Of a DNA stretch of 64,000 nucleotides, positions 46,256 through 57,195 are shown one piece after another. The first letter of the stretch is position 1, and each line of letters starts with the position of its first letter. The stretch is from Megalonaias nervosa (lineage: Eukaryota > Mollusca > Bivalvia > Unionida > Unionidae): assembly GCA_016617855.1 (NCBI GenBank), contig JAECUM010004323.1:1-64000 (forward strand), written 5' to 3'. The notes under the pieces were generated by a model. It did not search any database, was not told the DNA's origin, and saw only the letters and a list, made by a program, of their open reading frames with translations. Made by a program: the position numbers and the translations under genes.

Positions 46256-46545
46256 CTAGCTGTGAGTTACATGTTCTCATGGAAGAGACTTTATCTCCAT
46301 TATTTTCTTTGTTATTTGCATTGATGTCAAGAATGTTTGATTTCATGTTGTAATCATAAAGGGTCAATACTAGTGCAGAAATACATTTCATGTTTGCCAG
46401 ATTCAAAATTAAGTTTTCTCTAAGCATTTACATTGTGACTGATTTTGGGGGAAATATGGCCATTTATGGTCCACTTTCCTTGTTATTAAAGTACAGTGTA
46501 ATATTTAGAATGCCTTATATATGAAATCTTTTCAATCTTTTTCAG

Positions 46546-46610
46546 TACAAATTCTTTAAGGGGCTGAAAACCAAGATTCAGTGGCTCTCATGTGGTGTGG
46601 AATTGGATTG
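46546..46610 (+). CDS. Exon candidate (65 bp) with strong splice signals
   Basis: It is preceded by an excellent acceptor (ATGAAATCTTTTCAATCTTT then TTCAG ending at 46545) and followed by a good donor (GGATTG/GTGAGA at 46610/46611). One frame is open through the whole segment: 21 codons, YKFFKGLKTKIQWLSCGVEL then D, with a split last codon TG (Trp or Cys). GC content rises locally. I do not recognise the protein. If real, it belongs to a plus-strand gene, opposite to the CSPG exon at 36942. No further exon of compatible phase was secured. Confidence 0.4.
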
Positions 46611-46943
46611 GTGAGATTCTAACGGGAGAAATCAAAGAAGGATGAGCTTAATGCCATGCCAATCTTTGACTGATTCAGTTCCTCTATTCTCTGACAAGTT
46701 TGAAAATGTATACATTCTTATCAATTTATGCATATGCGTTTTATTTGTTTGTTGGGTTTCACTTTCTTATTTAACATTGCTGTTTTAATTAAATGAAATA
46801 ACACCTGCTTGATTACCAAATGGTTTGGTTCCATTTCAATTAAATAGCACATGCCTTATCACATTTATCTCATTTCAAAAATGCACTGTAAGACTTTACA
46901 AAAAAATTAAAGATGGAAAGAGAATTTGATTTTAGTTACAACA

Positions 46944-47096
46944 TATACTCACTTATAAGTTGAGTCTAACTACAAATCTGTTGTTGTATAATGTGCAACA
47001 TCAACCCCTCTCTGCCAGCTCTATATGAGACAATGTATCAGGGTCTACCTTGTTTGCACATGGACTCGACTTATAAGCAAGTAATTATGGTACTGT
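46944..47096. mobile_element. Palindromic MITE (family P), copy 6
   Basis: The left arm is ACTCACTTATAAGTTGAGTC and the right arm is GACTCGACTTATAAGCAAGT, mutually inverted. Internal GTCTACCTTGTTTGC and CCAGCTCTATATGAG modules are reduced. Confidence 0.8.
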
Positions 47097-47194
47097 TTAA
47101 CCATAAACCATTATTATTTTATATCTTAATGAAAAACCTGGAAAAAAATCAGAAAATTACCATGATTACCATATAAATCATCAAAACTTGAAAC

Positions 47195-47522
47195 AGCACA
47201 GACTCAGACCTGATTTTACATGCTTGCAGTTCAGGGTCTACACTATTATGTCTGAAATTCTTGCAAGCGTGAATGAGACGATGAACTGAAAGGACATCGT
47301 GCAATGTACCATATATTCATGTTATAGAGTCCAACTGCATACAATAAATACCCTGATGTGCTGTCACATAAGTAGCAACAGATCAGGGTCTATGTTGTTT
47401 GTTCTATTTATCACTCCTTACAAACAACACAGACCCCAATCTGCAAGTGCATTATGTAATCATGTATATGGGTCTGTTCAGTTTGAAGTTGGACTCATCT
47501 TAACAGCAAGTATATATAGTAC
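47195..47522. mobile_element. Palindromic MITE (family P): fragment plus near-full copy
   Basis: 47195-47250 is a fragment (GACCTGATTTTACATGCTTG, TTCAGGGTCTACAC). 47308-47522 is a longer copy from TACCATATATTCATGTTATA to AGCAAGTATATATAGTA. It has TCAGGGTCTATGTTGTTTGT and ACAAACAACACAGACCCC forming an internal hairpin arm pair. Confidence 0.75.
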
Positions 47523-47562
47523 AGATGTAGATCCGAGTCTAACCTGCTGACATGAAATCATG

Positions 47563-47692
47563 AGCAGCATTTACTCAGTGTAAACTCAGCATTTACTCAG
47601 TGTATGCTCAGCATTTACTCAGTGTATACTCAGCTTTTACTCAGTGTATGCTCAGCATTTACTCAGTGTATACTCAGCTTTTACTCAGTGTA
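47563..47692. repeat. 22-bp minisatellite, about 6 units
   Basis: The unit CTCAGCATTTACTCAGTGTA TG is repeated, with alternating TATG/TATA ends and GCATTT/GCTTTT variants. Confidence 0.95.
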
Positions 47693-48452
47693 GTATGTCC
47701 TTCCATATCAGGGCTTACGTTGTTTGCCTCAGAGATACACGTAGAATGATCACCGTTACAACTCTGATCTGCCTGCAAACTACTCAACAACAGACTGGAG
47801 ACTACCCTATCACCTATCAAGGGTTTTGTACACTTTATGCATGAGAAAGTACAGTGATAGCAAATTTAACAACTCTTTTGTCCTTTTACATGTAACCTGA
47901 ATTTATCTTCTTTTACATTTTTCTATGCAATTCAATTACCAGGGCAGATTTTTATTAGTATCAAATGGCTGAATTAATTTCATACATAAAGATCTGCATA
48001 CAAAATTAGTTTCAGATAACAGAAGCAATGTTTTATTGATAATTTAGCTGAATTGTCAAAGACTTCACTGAAATGAATTATCGAACATTTCACCAAGGAA
48101 TAACCTAATATAAATGTTTTCAGTAACAGTAACTATTGATTAACACTGAATCAAAGGGTTGTAAATTTCACCTGGTTGCCAGTCATTGCCAGGTACCAAC
48201 AACCTTTAGATAAAGATAACTTGATACCATATGAGTGAATGAATGAACCAAAAGGGTTGCAGATTTCAGATGGAAAAAACATCAGTATAATCAAACATTA
48301 TGTAGCACACCTCTACAAAAGTTCCAGTAGTGTTTAGTAGCTACTGTAAACATTAATTGTCACGCAGAAAATAAATTCAACCTAAAGTGATCCTGACAAT
48401 GAAATTTTGGCTCCTGTGACATAGCATAAATGCATAAAATACAAAGAAAAAA
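47693..48452. other. Unique AT-rich stretch, nothing recognised
   Basis: No gene or array. A family-P-like phrase, ATCAGGGCTTACGTTGTTTG, appears at about 47708. Confidence 0.4.
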
Positions 48453-48755
48453 GAAAAACATGATATCAAAGCAGAGGTACTGCAGTGAGCTGATAAAAGA
48501 CATGATATCAAAGCAGAGGTACTGCAGAAAGCTGATAAAAGACATGATATCAAAGCAGAGGTACTGCAGAGAGCTGATAAAATACATGATATCAAAGCAG
48601 AGGTACTGCAGAGAGCTGATAAAAGACATGATATCAAAGCAGAGGTACTGCAGAGAGCTGATAAAAGACATGATATCAAAGCAGAGGTACTGCAGAGAGC
48701 TGATAAAAGACATGATATCAAAGCAGAAGTACTGCAGAGAGCTGATAAAAGACAG
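48453..48755. repeat. 42-bp minisatellite, about 7 units
   Basis: The unit is GACATGATATCAAAGCAGAG then GTACTGCAGAGAGCTGATAAAA, over 95% alike between copies by eye. At 14 codons per unit it is open on both strands (48430-48861 plus reads MISKQRYCRELIKD repeats; 48360-48721 minus has two open frames). The near-identity of units suggests recent amplification. Not called as a gene because all these frames are open together. Confidence 0.96.
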
Positions 48756-48969
48756 AGACTATGTTTCGTTTTTTCTTTTCTTTTTAAAATTTCTAATCAT
48801 CAAATCTGCTTCAGAAGCTTTTATAACTGTCAATACCAAGAAGCCACAGTTTTTTTGGTGACATTCACAGGATTTAACTGAGTAACCTTTGAATGACCCC
48901 TATCAGAAGTACTCATCATGCATCAGTAATTTCCTTGATTAGCCACTACAGCTGAGATGGTTGGCTGGA

Positions 48970-49195
48970 TGGCTTTTAATAGCACTTTTAACACATTGAT
49001 CATACAAATTAAATGGGCACTAAGTGCATTCTCCTAAAACACAGTGCAACTTTGGCAGATATCAAACCTGCGATCCTTTGAGTATGAGTCAGATCCCCAA
49101 TTTCCCTCTGCTAGTTCAGGGTCAGGATGTAGAATAAACTCAATGCAGCCTTCTAAATTTCTTAAGAGGTGACTGAAGGATGCGGGAGCCATGAC
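48970..49195 (-). mobile_element. tRNA-Met-like SINE (family C), minus strand
   Basis: Read on the minus strand it carries a GGATCTGACTCATACTCAAA stretch like the anticodon arm of tRNA-Met (loop CTCATA), then GGATCGCAGGTTTGATATC as the B-box region. Its body includes AATAGCACTTTTAACACATTGATC on the plus strand, shared with the copy at 55800-55990. Confidence 0.6.
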
Positions 49196-49204
49196 ATCAC
49201 AGTA

Positions 49205-49455
49205 ATTCGTGTACAAACTGGTATTGATCAATATTACAAGCTGACACACATTGATAAATATACCAATATAACAATAAACTGGTATAAACTGATATTACAT
49301 GCTGACAGACCTTGATTTAAGTGTATTGATAAACTGGTATAAAATTATTTCATGCTGATAGACCTTGATTAGTGTACTGATAGACTGGTAGAGATTGATA
49401 TGTCATGTTGACAGACCTTGATTAGTGTACTGATAAACCAGTCAAGATGCAGTTT
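49205..49455. repeat. ~57-bp degenerate tandem repeat, about 4 units
   Basis: CATGCTGACAGACCTTGATTAGTGTACTGATAAACTGGTAnAnATTGATAT units. The array is bracketed by two copies of GAGCCATGACATMACAGTA (49186 and 49462). Confidence 0.85.
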
Positions 49456-49459
49456 TTCA

Positions 49460-49572
49460 GGAGCCATGACATAACAGTACTTAGTGCACCAAACTCATAA
49501 GCAAAAGGGTGTGGGTTTGAATCCAACCATCAAATCATTTCAGGTCAGCATGGCACTATACTCCTATTCCCC
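49460..49572 (+). mobile_element. tRNA-Met-like SINE (family C), partial, plus strand
   Basis: GAGCCATGACATAACAGTAC, a loop-like AAACTCATAAGC, then the B-box GGTTTGAATCC. It is followed by a short GT-rich stretch where a minus-strand family A SINE begins. Confidence 0.6.
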
Positions 49573-49922
49573 TCTGTGTGTGGGTGTCTGTCTGTGTGTG
49601 TGTGTGTGTGTGAGATTTGGATTTTTAATGTAGCTTTAAGAAATTTTCTGTCATATTGCTACAATGTCTGCAGTGCGGCAGTTTATAGTGGTGTCTAGCA
49701 CTGGGACATCATGCCACAGACATGTAGCATGATGTCCCACCCAGTCAAATTATCCTGACACCAGGCCCACCAGTCCTAACACTCACCTCTTGGTGCTGAG
49801 CACCTAGCGAGGCAGCTGTTAGTACCATTTTTCTAAGTCTTTAGTATGGCTCTGCCAGGGTTCGAACTTGCAACTTCCCGCATCCAAGGCAAATGCTCTA
49901 ACCACTAGGCCACCAGAGCAGT
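49573..49922 (-). mobile_element. SINE family A, minus strand
   Basis: The plus strand shows the reversed tail (GT)n, then GAGATTTGGATTTTTAATGT, then GATGTCTAGCACTGGG... and finally the head CTAACCACTAGGCCACCAGA at 49901-49920. This is a full-length copy and the only family A copy on this strand in the window. Confidence 0.93.
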
Positions 49923-50185
49923 CTTCCTTGGAATGAAAGAGATTACTTGTGTTGCTGTGCGATATAACATCATACCAAAAGAAGTGAGACCAAGGCTCCC
50001 AAGAAGACCTGAGGCTTTACATGAAATGAATGCAGTCCTGTCTTTTAATTCCTGTATTCACTCATATGTACACTGTCAACATGTCGAGGGCAATCTATCA
50101 CAATCTACAACTTACAGTCATTAGTATGGAAAGATTACCAATGAATAAACACACTTATTCTTACTACCAACTGCACTCACCATGA
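49923..50185. other. Short unique segment with a 63-codon frame
   Basis: The plus frame 49933-50124 is somewhat protein-like (RPRLPRRPEALHEMNAVLSF) but is not recognised and has no splice support. Confidence 0.25.
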
Positions 50186-50272
50186 CCGCTCTGGTGGCCT
50201 AGTGGTTAGAGAGTTTGCCTCTGATGCGGAAGGTTGCGGGTTTGAATTAAACACACACACACACACGCACTC
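50186..50272 (+). mobile_element. SINE family A head joined directly to its (CA)n tail
   Basis: GCTCTGGTGGCCTAGTGGTT ... GGTTGCGGGTTTGAATTAAA is the tRNA head. (CA)n follows at once, with the 200-bp body absent. A deletion or template jump is implied. Confidence 0.8.
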
Positions 50273-50479
50273 TCCACAGAAGGCCTTATGTGCAGGCTAA
50301 GATGCATAAAACATGGAAACATCCACATATCTACATGGTCAAGAGCTAAATACAAATACTTCGCCTGTTGTTAAAACATAAATTGTAGATCACAATGACT
50401 TTCGTTGACTTTGAGGGTATAGCATTAATATATATGCATTAAATACCAAGTTTCATGATTCTAACATAAACAGCACCCA

Positions 50480-50784
50480 ATAAATGTGTCCATGTGGTTA
50501 GAGCGTCCACCTCAGATGCAGGAGGTTGCAGGTTCGAATCCCGGCAGAGTCATAACAAAGACTTATAAAAGTGGTAATAACAGCTGCCTTGCTCGACGCT
50601 CAGCACTAAGAGGTTAGTGTTAGGACTGGTTGGCCTGGTATGAGGATAAATGTGACTGGGTAGGAAAACATGCTACATGTCTGTGGCATGATGCCCCAGT
50701 GCCAGACATCACCATAAACTGCCACACTGCAGACATTGTAGTGATATGACTGAAAAATTGTTAAAGCTATGTTAAAAATCCAAA

Positions 50785-50818
<34 letters not shown>
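50480..50818 (+). mobile_element. SINE family A copy with (CA)n tail
   Basis: CATGTGGTTAGAGCGTCCAC, B-box GGTTCGAATCCC, the body, then TTAAAAATCCAAATCACACA and about 16 CA units. The minus frame 50606-50854 is read from it. Confidence 0.93.
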
Positions 50819-50819
<1 letters not shown>

Positions 50820-50989
50820 AAATGAAGTTTAAAAACTAAATTTCCCAAAGTCACTCAAGCATGACCTGTAGACTAATGAGACATTTTTTAATTAGTATCC
50901 TCACACCAAATGTAATGCTCCTGGAGGACTGTATACACACATCAGGGTCATGTAGTCATGAGTTAAATACAAAAAATAAACCACAGTTA
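50819..50989. other. Short unique spacer
   Basis: Nothing recognised. Confidence 0.4.
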
Positions 50990-51345
50990 GGCAAAGCTAT
51001 AATGGGATTTTCATGATGGCCACCATGGCAGCCATATTTGGATGTTTAATTAGTATCATCTTCATTTAAGGCCAACTAGACATATTACAAAGTCTTTTAA
51101 TGAAAAACCCATGTATGACCATCCATTCAGAATGAACAGCAATAACAGGAAGTTGGATATCAGACTGGCAACATTTTCATTTAGGTCCAACAAGACATTA
51201 TTCAAAAACTTTTACTGAACACTCCTATGTCAATATGAGCATCTGTCCTAAGAAATAGTGATAATAAGATTTCAAGATGGTGACTATAATGGTGGCCATA
51301 ATGTAGGCAACATTTTCATTCAGGACTGACTAGGCCTCAGGATCA
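50990..51345. repeat. Family S degenerate repeats, block 6
   Basis: GATTTTCATGATGGCCACCA, TCATTTAAGGCCAACTAGAC and CAAGACATTATTCAAAA are in the usual order. About two and a half units. Confidence 0.75.
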
Positions 51346-53085
51346 GTTTAAGTTTCATGGCAATCTTCTCAGTAGTTTAGGCAGAGTATTGATAAACTTC
51401 TGCGCAGGAATGCTGGCCAGATGAAAGACAAAAATCTGTTTGATGGTTTTAGAAAAAAAATATGTTTAAAAGGTTTTAGCTATTTTAGCAAGGGCTGCCA
51501 TATTTGAATGCAGATCTGTATTATTCATACACTTTTCAAATCTCTTTATGCTCTCTACCAAATCTGGTCAAATTGGTGGAGTTTGAGAAGATGCTTAAAA
51601 CAGCAATTGTTGATGGACATATGAAGCATTGAGTACGATGCATGATGGACAAAGGATCATACATGTACATGTACCATTTACTAACTTGACCCATTGGCCT
51701 GGTGAGCTTATAAAAATGAATTAAGAACTAAGGAATCAAAACAAAAAATATGTTGCCAATTTACTGTTCATGCCTAATTCCCCACTCCATACCAATTAAG
51801 AGAATTCTTTTTCAAAATAACTGAAATAGAAACTAAGAGCAGTATTTTTAATTCCATCAACAGCAAATTGTTCATAAAGGATAAACTAAAAAATTTAAAT
51901 TAGAGACAAAACCCACAGCAAAAATCAGGCCCTAAAGGCACTTTTACTGGACCTAACTAGATGGATGGATAAAATGACTGATGGACAATGGAAATCCTAT
52001 ATGACACTGCCACATTTTGCAGTGGCATAGAAAATCAGAAGGTATCCCAGGTAATAAACACATGCCTGCTTTCTCAACAGTAATAAATGCCTACCAGGTT
52101 CTTTGTCAGATTTTTCTAAATCAATCTATTTATTGGAACCAATGTGGAATTCAAATTATCTGCAAACAAATACTGCACAGGAAGTGCAAATTTAGAATGT
52201 TCATTCCACCTAGTGAGAATCTGTAGACTAAAAGAAAACTGTAGAACAAACTGCTAATCGTACTGAAAGAAAACTAACTGAATTCACTGATAGTGTTAAA
52301 AATAAATACCTTTCATTTCCTGTGAGATAAAAATAAGTACATTTATGATCTCACCTGCAGCTGTGTCACTCCAGCCCTAGCAACACATGACTGAACAACC
52401 CCTGTGACCTTGACATGTGTTAATATGCAACTAATCTGATAACAATGCATGTTTGGAAAGATAATCATGCAGATTAAAGGTTCCGGTAACAGTAACTTTA
52501 TTGATTTACACCTGTTAACAATTTACCCCAAAACCTACGCTACATCCTGTGACCTTGAGTGGTCAAGCCTATAACCTTGACCGGTCAAGCCTTGATCCAT
52601 CACCCTATGATACTGCTCTTAATATGAAACTTCAACCAAAAGTTAATGTGATCAACTTAGCCACATGTAGCCTTCTTTAGTCCATTTTGAGTCGAAAAAG
52701 CCATTATTGTAAATTTTATTTTTTACAAACTTCATATTCTCATTATTTTTGAAGGTTGAATTATTCTTTATCAAAGTTTCATTAATTTTTTTGGTCTGTC
52801 TCCACTAGTCTTATGGCTTAAAGTTAACTTTATCTTTTGACCTGCTCACAAATGTATTGTTGTGCAAGCTATCTGCAGTACACAACATGTATTCTGTATA
52901 TTACTTACCATCACCATGTAAAAATAACTTTTATACTATGTTAGGGTAAGGAAATTTTCAATGGGTGTTCTGCCATTTGGAACTTACAGCAGTACTGACA
53001 ATATGCTATTTTTACTTTGGCCCTCATTTTTCAGCCAGAAATGTGAGAAAAAGAACCCATCATTATACTTCAGTAAAAGACAGGA
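51346..53085. other. Mostly unique stretch, no supported gene
   Basis: On the minus strand a donor CTGCAG/GTGAGA at 52348 ends an open stretch of more than 35 codons (…VARAGVTQLQ) without a convincing acceptor. On the plus strand a very good acceptor (GGCCCTCATTTTTCAG at about 53032) precedes a frame that runs into a SINE fragment. Neither makes a bounded exon. Confidence 0.3.
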
Positions 53086-53184
53086 AACATCACTATAAAC
53101 TGCCACACTGCAGACATTGTAGCGATATGACTGAAAAATTGTTAAAGCTATGTTAAAAATCCAAATCACTCACACACACACACC
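53086..53184 (+). mobile_element. SINE family A, 3' fragment
   Basis: It starts in ACATCACTATAAACTGCCAC and ends TTAAAAATCCAAATCACTCA plus a short CA tract. 5' truncated. Confidence 0.88.
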
Positions 53185-54239
53185 TCTTCATTCAAGAAGG
53201 ATGTGATCTAATAACAGACAGATCCCAAATGATGTCATCAACAGCCACAGTTGAGGTATGCAGGCAGATTTATCACTGAGTTTATTTGGTGTTTGAAAGT
53301 TGAAATAAATTCACTGAATCTCAAGATACTGCCACAAAACATACATACATAAAACAGAACACAAATCAGGCATTCTGCTAGCATGTGTATTTGTAATTTA
53401 TAAGCTGAGTTTGCCTCAGTGTGCCTTGTTCAAAATGGTCAATTTAGTGGTTACATATAGGAGAAACTGACAGATTGCACATCATCCATGTAAAATGGGC
53501 AGAATATTGTCTGCTGGTGACCTTATCAGGAAGTATCTATACAGAACAAGACAGATTTTGAACTGCATGGGATGCCTGCTTGAAGGTACCAATTCTTTCA
53601 CAAATATTATTGCAAAAATCTGCATATGATTGTTATTTTCGTTTATCCCTATTCACCAATCTATGTTCTCCCACAATTCTGGTACCTGCTGTTGACAAAA
53701 AATACACAGTATGTTATGCTTTACTGTTTATCCCTGTGCTTCAGCCTAAAATGGAAATACTGCATCAGTCTGTCTGTTTGTCTGTAACAAACCTGCTCTG
53801 AAATCACATCTTCTCCCAAGGATTTTGAATGATTTTTTTTTCTTCACATGTCTGTGCTAAATCAAAGTAACTGTAGATGGCCAGTAAGGATTCACATTTT
53901 TCCTACACCTCATAAAAAGTTTGATATTTAAAACAGCCTGCAGTGTTAAACCTTTTGGCAAGCCCTGAGGACAATGATGTCTTCATACATCTGGTTGTGC
54001 CCTCCAAATCTGAAGGGCTCAGACATGACTGAGGTGGAGAAAATTGTTCAGCTGAAAGCTCAAACCATCAGCAACACTGACCATAATAGCTAATAACAGC
54101 AATTAAGGGACTCACCTGGTTTACATTTTCCTAATTATCAAATACAGCAACAGCTGGTCAAGAAATCTGGGTTAAAAGAATGTCTATTGCTGAAATGTCT
54201 TCAAATTCTGTTCATAAAAACTGTCTGTATTTGATGCCA
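53185..54239. other. Unique stretch, no supported gene
   Basis: The plus frame 53580-53801 is not recognised. A minus-strand donor CCAG/GTGAGT at 54116 has no supporting exon. Confidence 0.35.
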
Positions 54240-54900
54240 GTGCAGCAAAAGTTTGTAAAACTTTGAAATGCCATAATGTTTTCTATTAAATTTAGTAAAA
54301 TTGAATTGAAATGTGTTTCAAGTTGCTCATATTAAATATGGTCAAAATTCTGGTGAGCAGTTTTGAGAAATCATTTAACGGTTAGTCTGTTTTCACTAAC
54401 AGCACCGATATTTGCTGGTGAGTCTGTATAATTTTATCAACTATGAAAGGCCTTTCTACTTGGATGCTTTCTCCAACTTCAATCAAATGTTGCTGATCAG
54501 TTTCAAGAAGCTGTTCAAGTGTTTTTCTACTGATATAATTGGCAGACATATTTGATTGCAGACTGGCATAATTTTCATAACTGCAAATAACTTTTATGCC
54601 AGAATGCATTCTGTTAAACTTTTTCAAATTCTAGTTTTTGTTCAGAAATCTTTTAAGGCTGATTATTTATTTTCAGTAACTGTGGAGAATCAGCTAAATT
54701 TGCACAACTTTTAAAGGTCTTCGTACCACAATGCATGATTCTAATTGGGTCAGATTTCATTGAGCATTTTTTAGAAGTCACCTAAAGGCCTTTTTTATTT
54801 GTAGCAAAAAACTGCAGTTCAAATCAAAGATACAAGCGTACATCTTTTTCTATTTGTTGCTATAGAGGTGAATTAAAATTTACAGTTTAAATCCAATATA
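54240..54900. repeat. Diverged ~120-bp repeats
   Basis: Units share 'TTTTCAGTAACnG', 'TGnATAATTTT', 'TCAGTTTCAnnnAGCnTTTT' and 'AGAAGTCATTTAAAGGCCTTTTT' phrases. Homology is weak and unit limits are unclear. The minus frame 54382-54627 lies inside. Confidence 0.45.
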
Positions 54901-54974
54901 CATGTGTACTGTGTGTTTTTTCCATCTTCGACTCTTGCTATTTATGATGAATGCTAATGCATTTACCACTTTTT

Positions 54975-55300
54975 GACCAACCCAGTTGCCTAAGTGGTTA
55001 GAGCATCCACTTCTGATGCAGAAGGTTGCAAGATAGAACCCTGGCCGAGTCATATCGAAGACTTATAGAAATGGTACTAGCAGCTGCCTCACTTGGCACT
55101 CAGCATTAAGAGATTAGTGTTAGGACTGGTGGGCTTGTGTCAGAGAATGTGACTGGGTGGGACATGATGCCACATGTCTGCGGCATGATGCCTCAGTGCT
55201 AGACATCATTATAAACTGTTACACTGCAGACATTGTAGCGATATGACTAAAACTGTTAAAGCTACATTTATAAGAAATCCAATTCAATCCAATCCAAACA
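54975..55300 (+). mobile_element. SINE family A copy with altered tail
   Basis: CCCAGTTGCCTAAGTGGTTA, GAGCATCCACTTCTGATGCA, the body with GATGCCTCAGTGCTAGACATC, and GTAGCGATATGACTAAAACTG. It ends AAATCCAATTCAATCCAATC in place of a CA tract. Confidence 0.9.
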
Positions 55301-55799
55301 TTTATTATAGTTGTGCAACAGCTTGGTTTTCAGCTCTACCACAGAAATTACTGACACATAATAGTGTAATGAATTATACATCTTTATGATGTATAGGTGT
55401 ATATTAATGTTGTTAATGTTGTCCAGCCATAGCTCCACTCATTTTTAATCCAGGCACATCAGTAGAATTACAATGGACTGAGGTAGTAAGGAAACTGTAC
55501 AACATATGGAATCTCACAGTTGGGGGTATGATTACATACAAGTACACTAGCACCTTAGGTGTTTTGATTACTCCAGATCACATGTTGCTCAACTTGTACC
55601 AGCTGTAAAAATGGATTAAAACTTCATGTAACATCTGTCTGTCATGCAGCTGCTGATACCTTGTCTCTTGAACAGGAAATTTGTTTTTCTTCTGAGCAAA
55701 AAACCAGAAGAAACATAATAAAGCTCTAATTTTAACAAGGGACACCTTTCAGAAAAGGACACAATTTTTTGATCTGTTCAGTGTCCTGTATAGTTTGGT
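55301..55799. other. Unique stretch, nothing recognised
   Basis: No gene, array or element. Confidence 0.4.
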
Positions 55800-55992
55800 T
55801 TTGTTCATTTTAATGGCACTTTAAACACATTAATGGCTATATACAATATCAAACAAAGGAAATGAAAGCTACAGGTCTTTCCCAAAGACACACTGAGGTA
55901 GCTGACTGGGTTGACCTAGGTGGGTATTGAACTGACAATCCTTGGATTATGAGTCTGATGCGTAACCAACTTTTATACCATGGCTCACTGTC
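55800..55992 (-). mobile_element. tRNA-Met-like SINE (family C), minus strand
   Basis: On the minus strand: GTTACGCATCAGACTCATAA then TCCAAGGATTGTCAGTTCAATACCC. This resembles the anticodon-to-T-arm part of elongator tRNA-Met. The body shares AATGGCACTTTAAACACATTAATGG (plus strand) with the segments at 3676 and 48975. Confidence 0.7.
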
Positions 55993-56251
55993 CTTTATAA
56001 ACAAGCTTCACTATGTTCTCTCTTTATGACACTTATTTTTATTTGGAGAAAGATGACTTTACATTTACAGCTAATTATTACAGAAGTACGCTGGTAGAGT
56101 GCTGAATTCTAACCTGAACAATAGTGCTCTCTGTAGTTTCATTCTGAACTTTTAGCCTGTAGTTACAAAGACTTGGTATTAAAATGCATTTTTTAATTTA
56201 ATTTAATTAATTAATTGTGTAATTGTGTATATTTCAAATTTTTATCAATAA

Positions 56252-56445
56252 TTGTTTTATGTTGTTGTTGTTTTGGATTTAATGCCATTTTTCAGCACAT
56301 TGATAGACTATCTGTGGCAACCAATATATAACTCATGGAGGAAGAACCTGGGGAAAACCCAGGTAAGAGCCACCAACCAACAGGAAGCTACTAGGAAGTT
56401 TTCTCACATACCCACATTGACTAATCAGCTCATTAATGTGAGTGG
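56252..56445 (-). mobile_element. SINE family B, truncated copy
   Basis: (GTT)n, then TTTAATGCCATTTTTCAGCA, GGAGGAAGAACCTGGGGAAA, and ACAGGAAGCTACTAGGAAGT. It matches the 30354-30610 element in order but lacks the tRNA head. The frame 56252-56458 is read from it. Confidence 0.85.
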
Positions 56446-56755
56446 ATATTGTTCATAACCAAACTTATCTAAGACCTCAATGATATCAGTCTGCATACCA
56501 AAACTGATTCAAATCTTATCACAAATATGGATTCCAGAGTGTTCATAAGCTCAGTTAATTAGATGCAAAGTCACCTCATGAATATGTATTGATGTTGCTC
56601 ATAATTAAACTAACCAATAATATAAACTTATCAACCAAATCAGATCCAAATCTTATTAGAAATGAATTTTCCAAAGTGTTCACAAACAAATGTTGATGGA
56701 TGTACAGATGATGCACAATGCACCTGGCTTTTGGCCAGGTTAGCTAGAAACCCTG
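56446..56755. other. Unique stretch, nothing recognised
   Basis: Contains two weak TTATCA...AACCAAATCAGATCC-like phrases. No gene. Confidence 0.35.
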
Positions 56756-57008
56756 TTTGTCAGTCACAGTGACCTTGACCTTGACCTTTTCTTTGTTACC
56801 CAATGTAGAGAATCATCCACAAACATTAGTGATGGTACATAGTCAAGAAGTAACATTTTTGTACACAAACCATTTTTCTTCAGACAGTGACATTGACCTT
56901 TAACCTAAACAGGAATTCCTTATCCCAAATACAAGCCAGTAATGAAGTTTGGTCCAAGTCTGTGATGCATAACTAACATTACTGTGCAGAAACCATTTTT
57001 CTCCATAA
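56756..57008. repeat. Dispersed GACCTT-rich repeat, third block
   Basis: GTGACCTTGACCTTGACC, ATCATCCACAAACATTAGTG and CAGTGACATTGACCTTTAAC match the family at 4290-5210. It leads directly into the 60-bp array. Confidence 0.7.
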
Positions 57009-57195
57009 AGTCATAATGACTTTCACCTCTCTCCTGGCCTGGAAATCTAATGTCACCGTCTTGCCCACAATCATAATGACTTTCACTTCTGACCTGGCCT
57101 GGAAATCTAATGTCACCGTCTTGCCCACAATCATAATGACTTTCACTTCTGACCTGGCCTGGAAATCTAATGTCACCGTCTTGCCTACAAAATGT
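57009..57195. repeat. 60-bp tandem repeat, 3 near-identical units
   Basis: The unit is ATCATAATGACTTTCACTTC, TGACCTGGCCTGGAAATCTA, ATGTCACCGTCTTGCCCACA. Bases 57061-57120 and 57121-57180 differ at one or two positions only. The 20-codon unit leaves frames open on both strands (57016-57207 plus; 56920-57234 and 56979-57176 minus). Confidence 0.97.

Noticed and set aside
52349..52470. Minus-strand open run ending at CTGCAG/GTGAGA
   Set aside because: It includes a GACCTTGAC dispersed-repeat motif and lacks a polypyrimidine acceptor, so the exon cannot be bounded.
53033..53100. Strong plus acceptor followed by an open frame
   Set aside because: The frame runs into a SINE fragment and there is no donor. 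Probably a fortuitous T-rich stretch.
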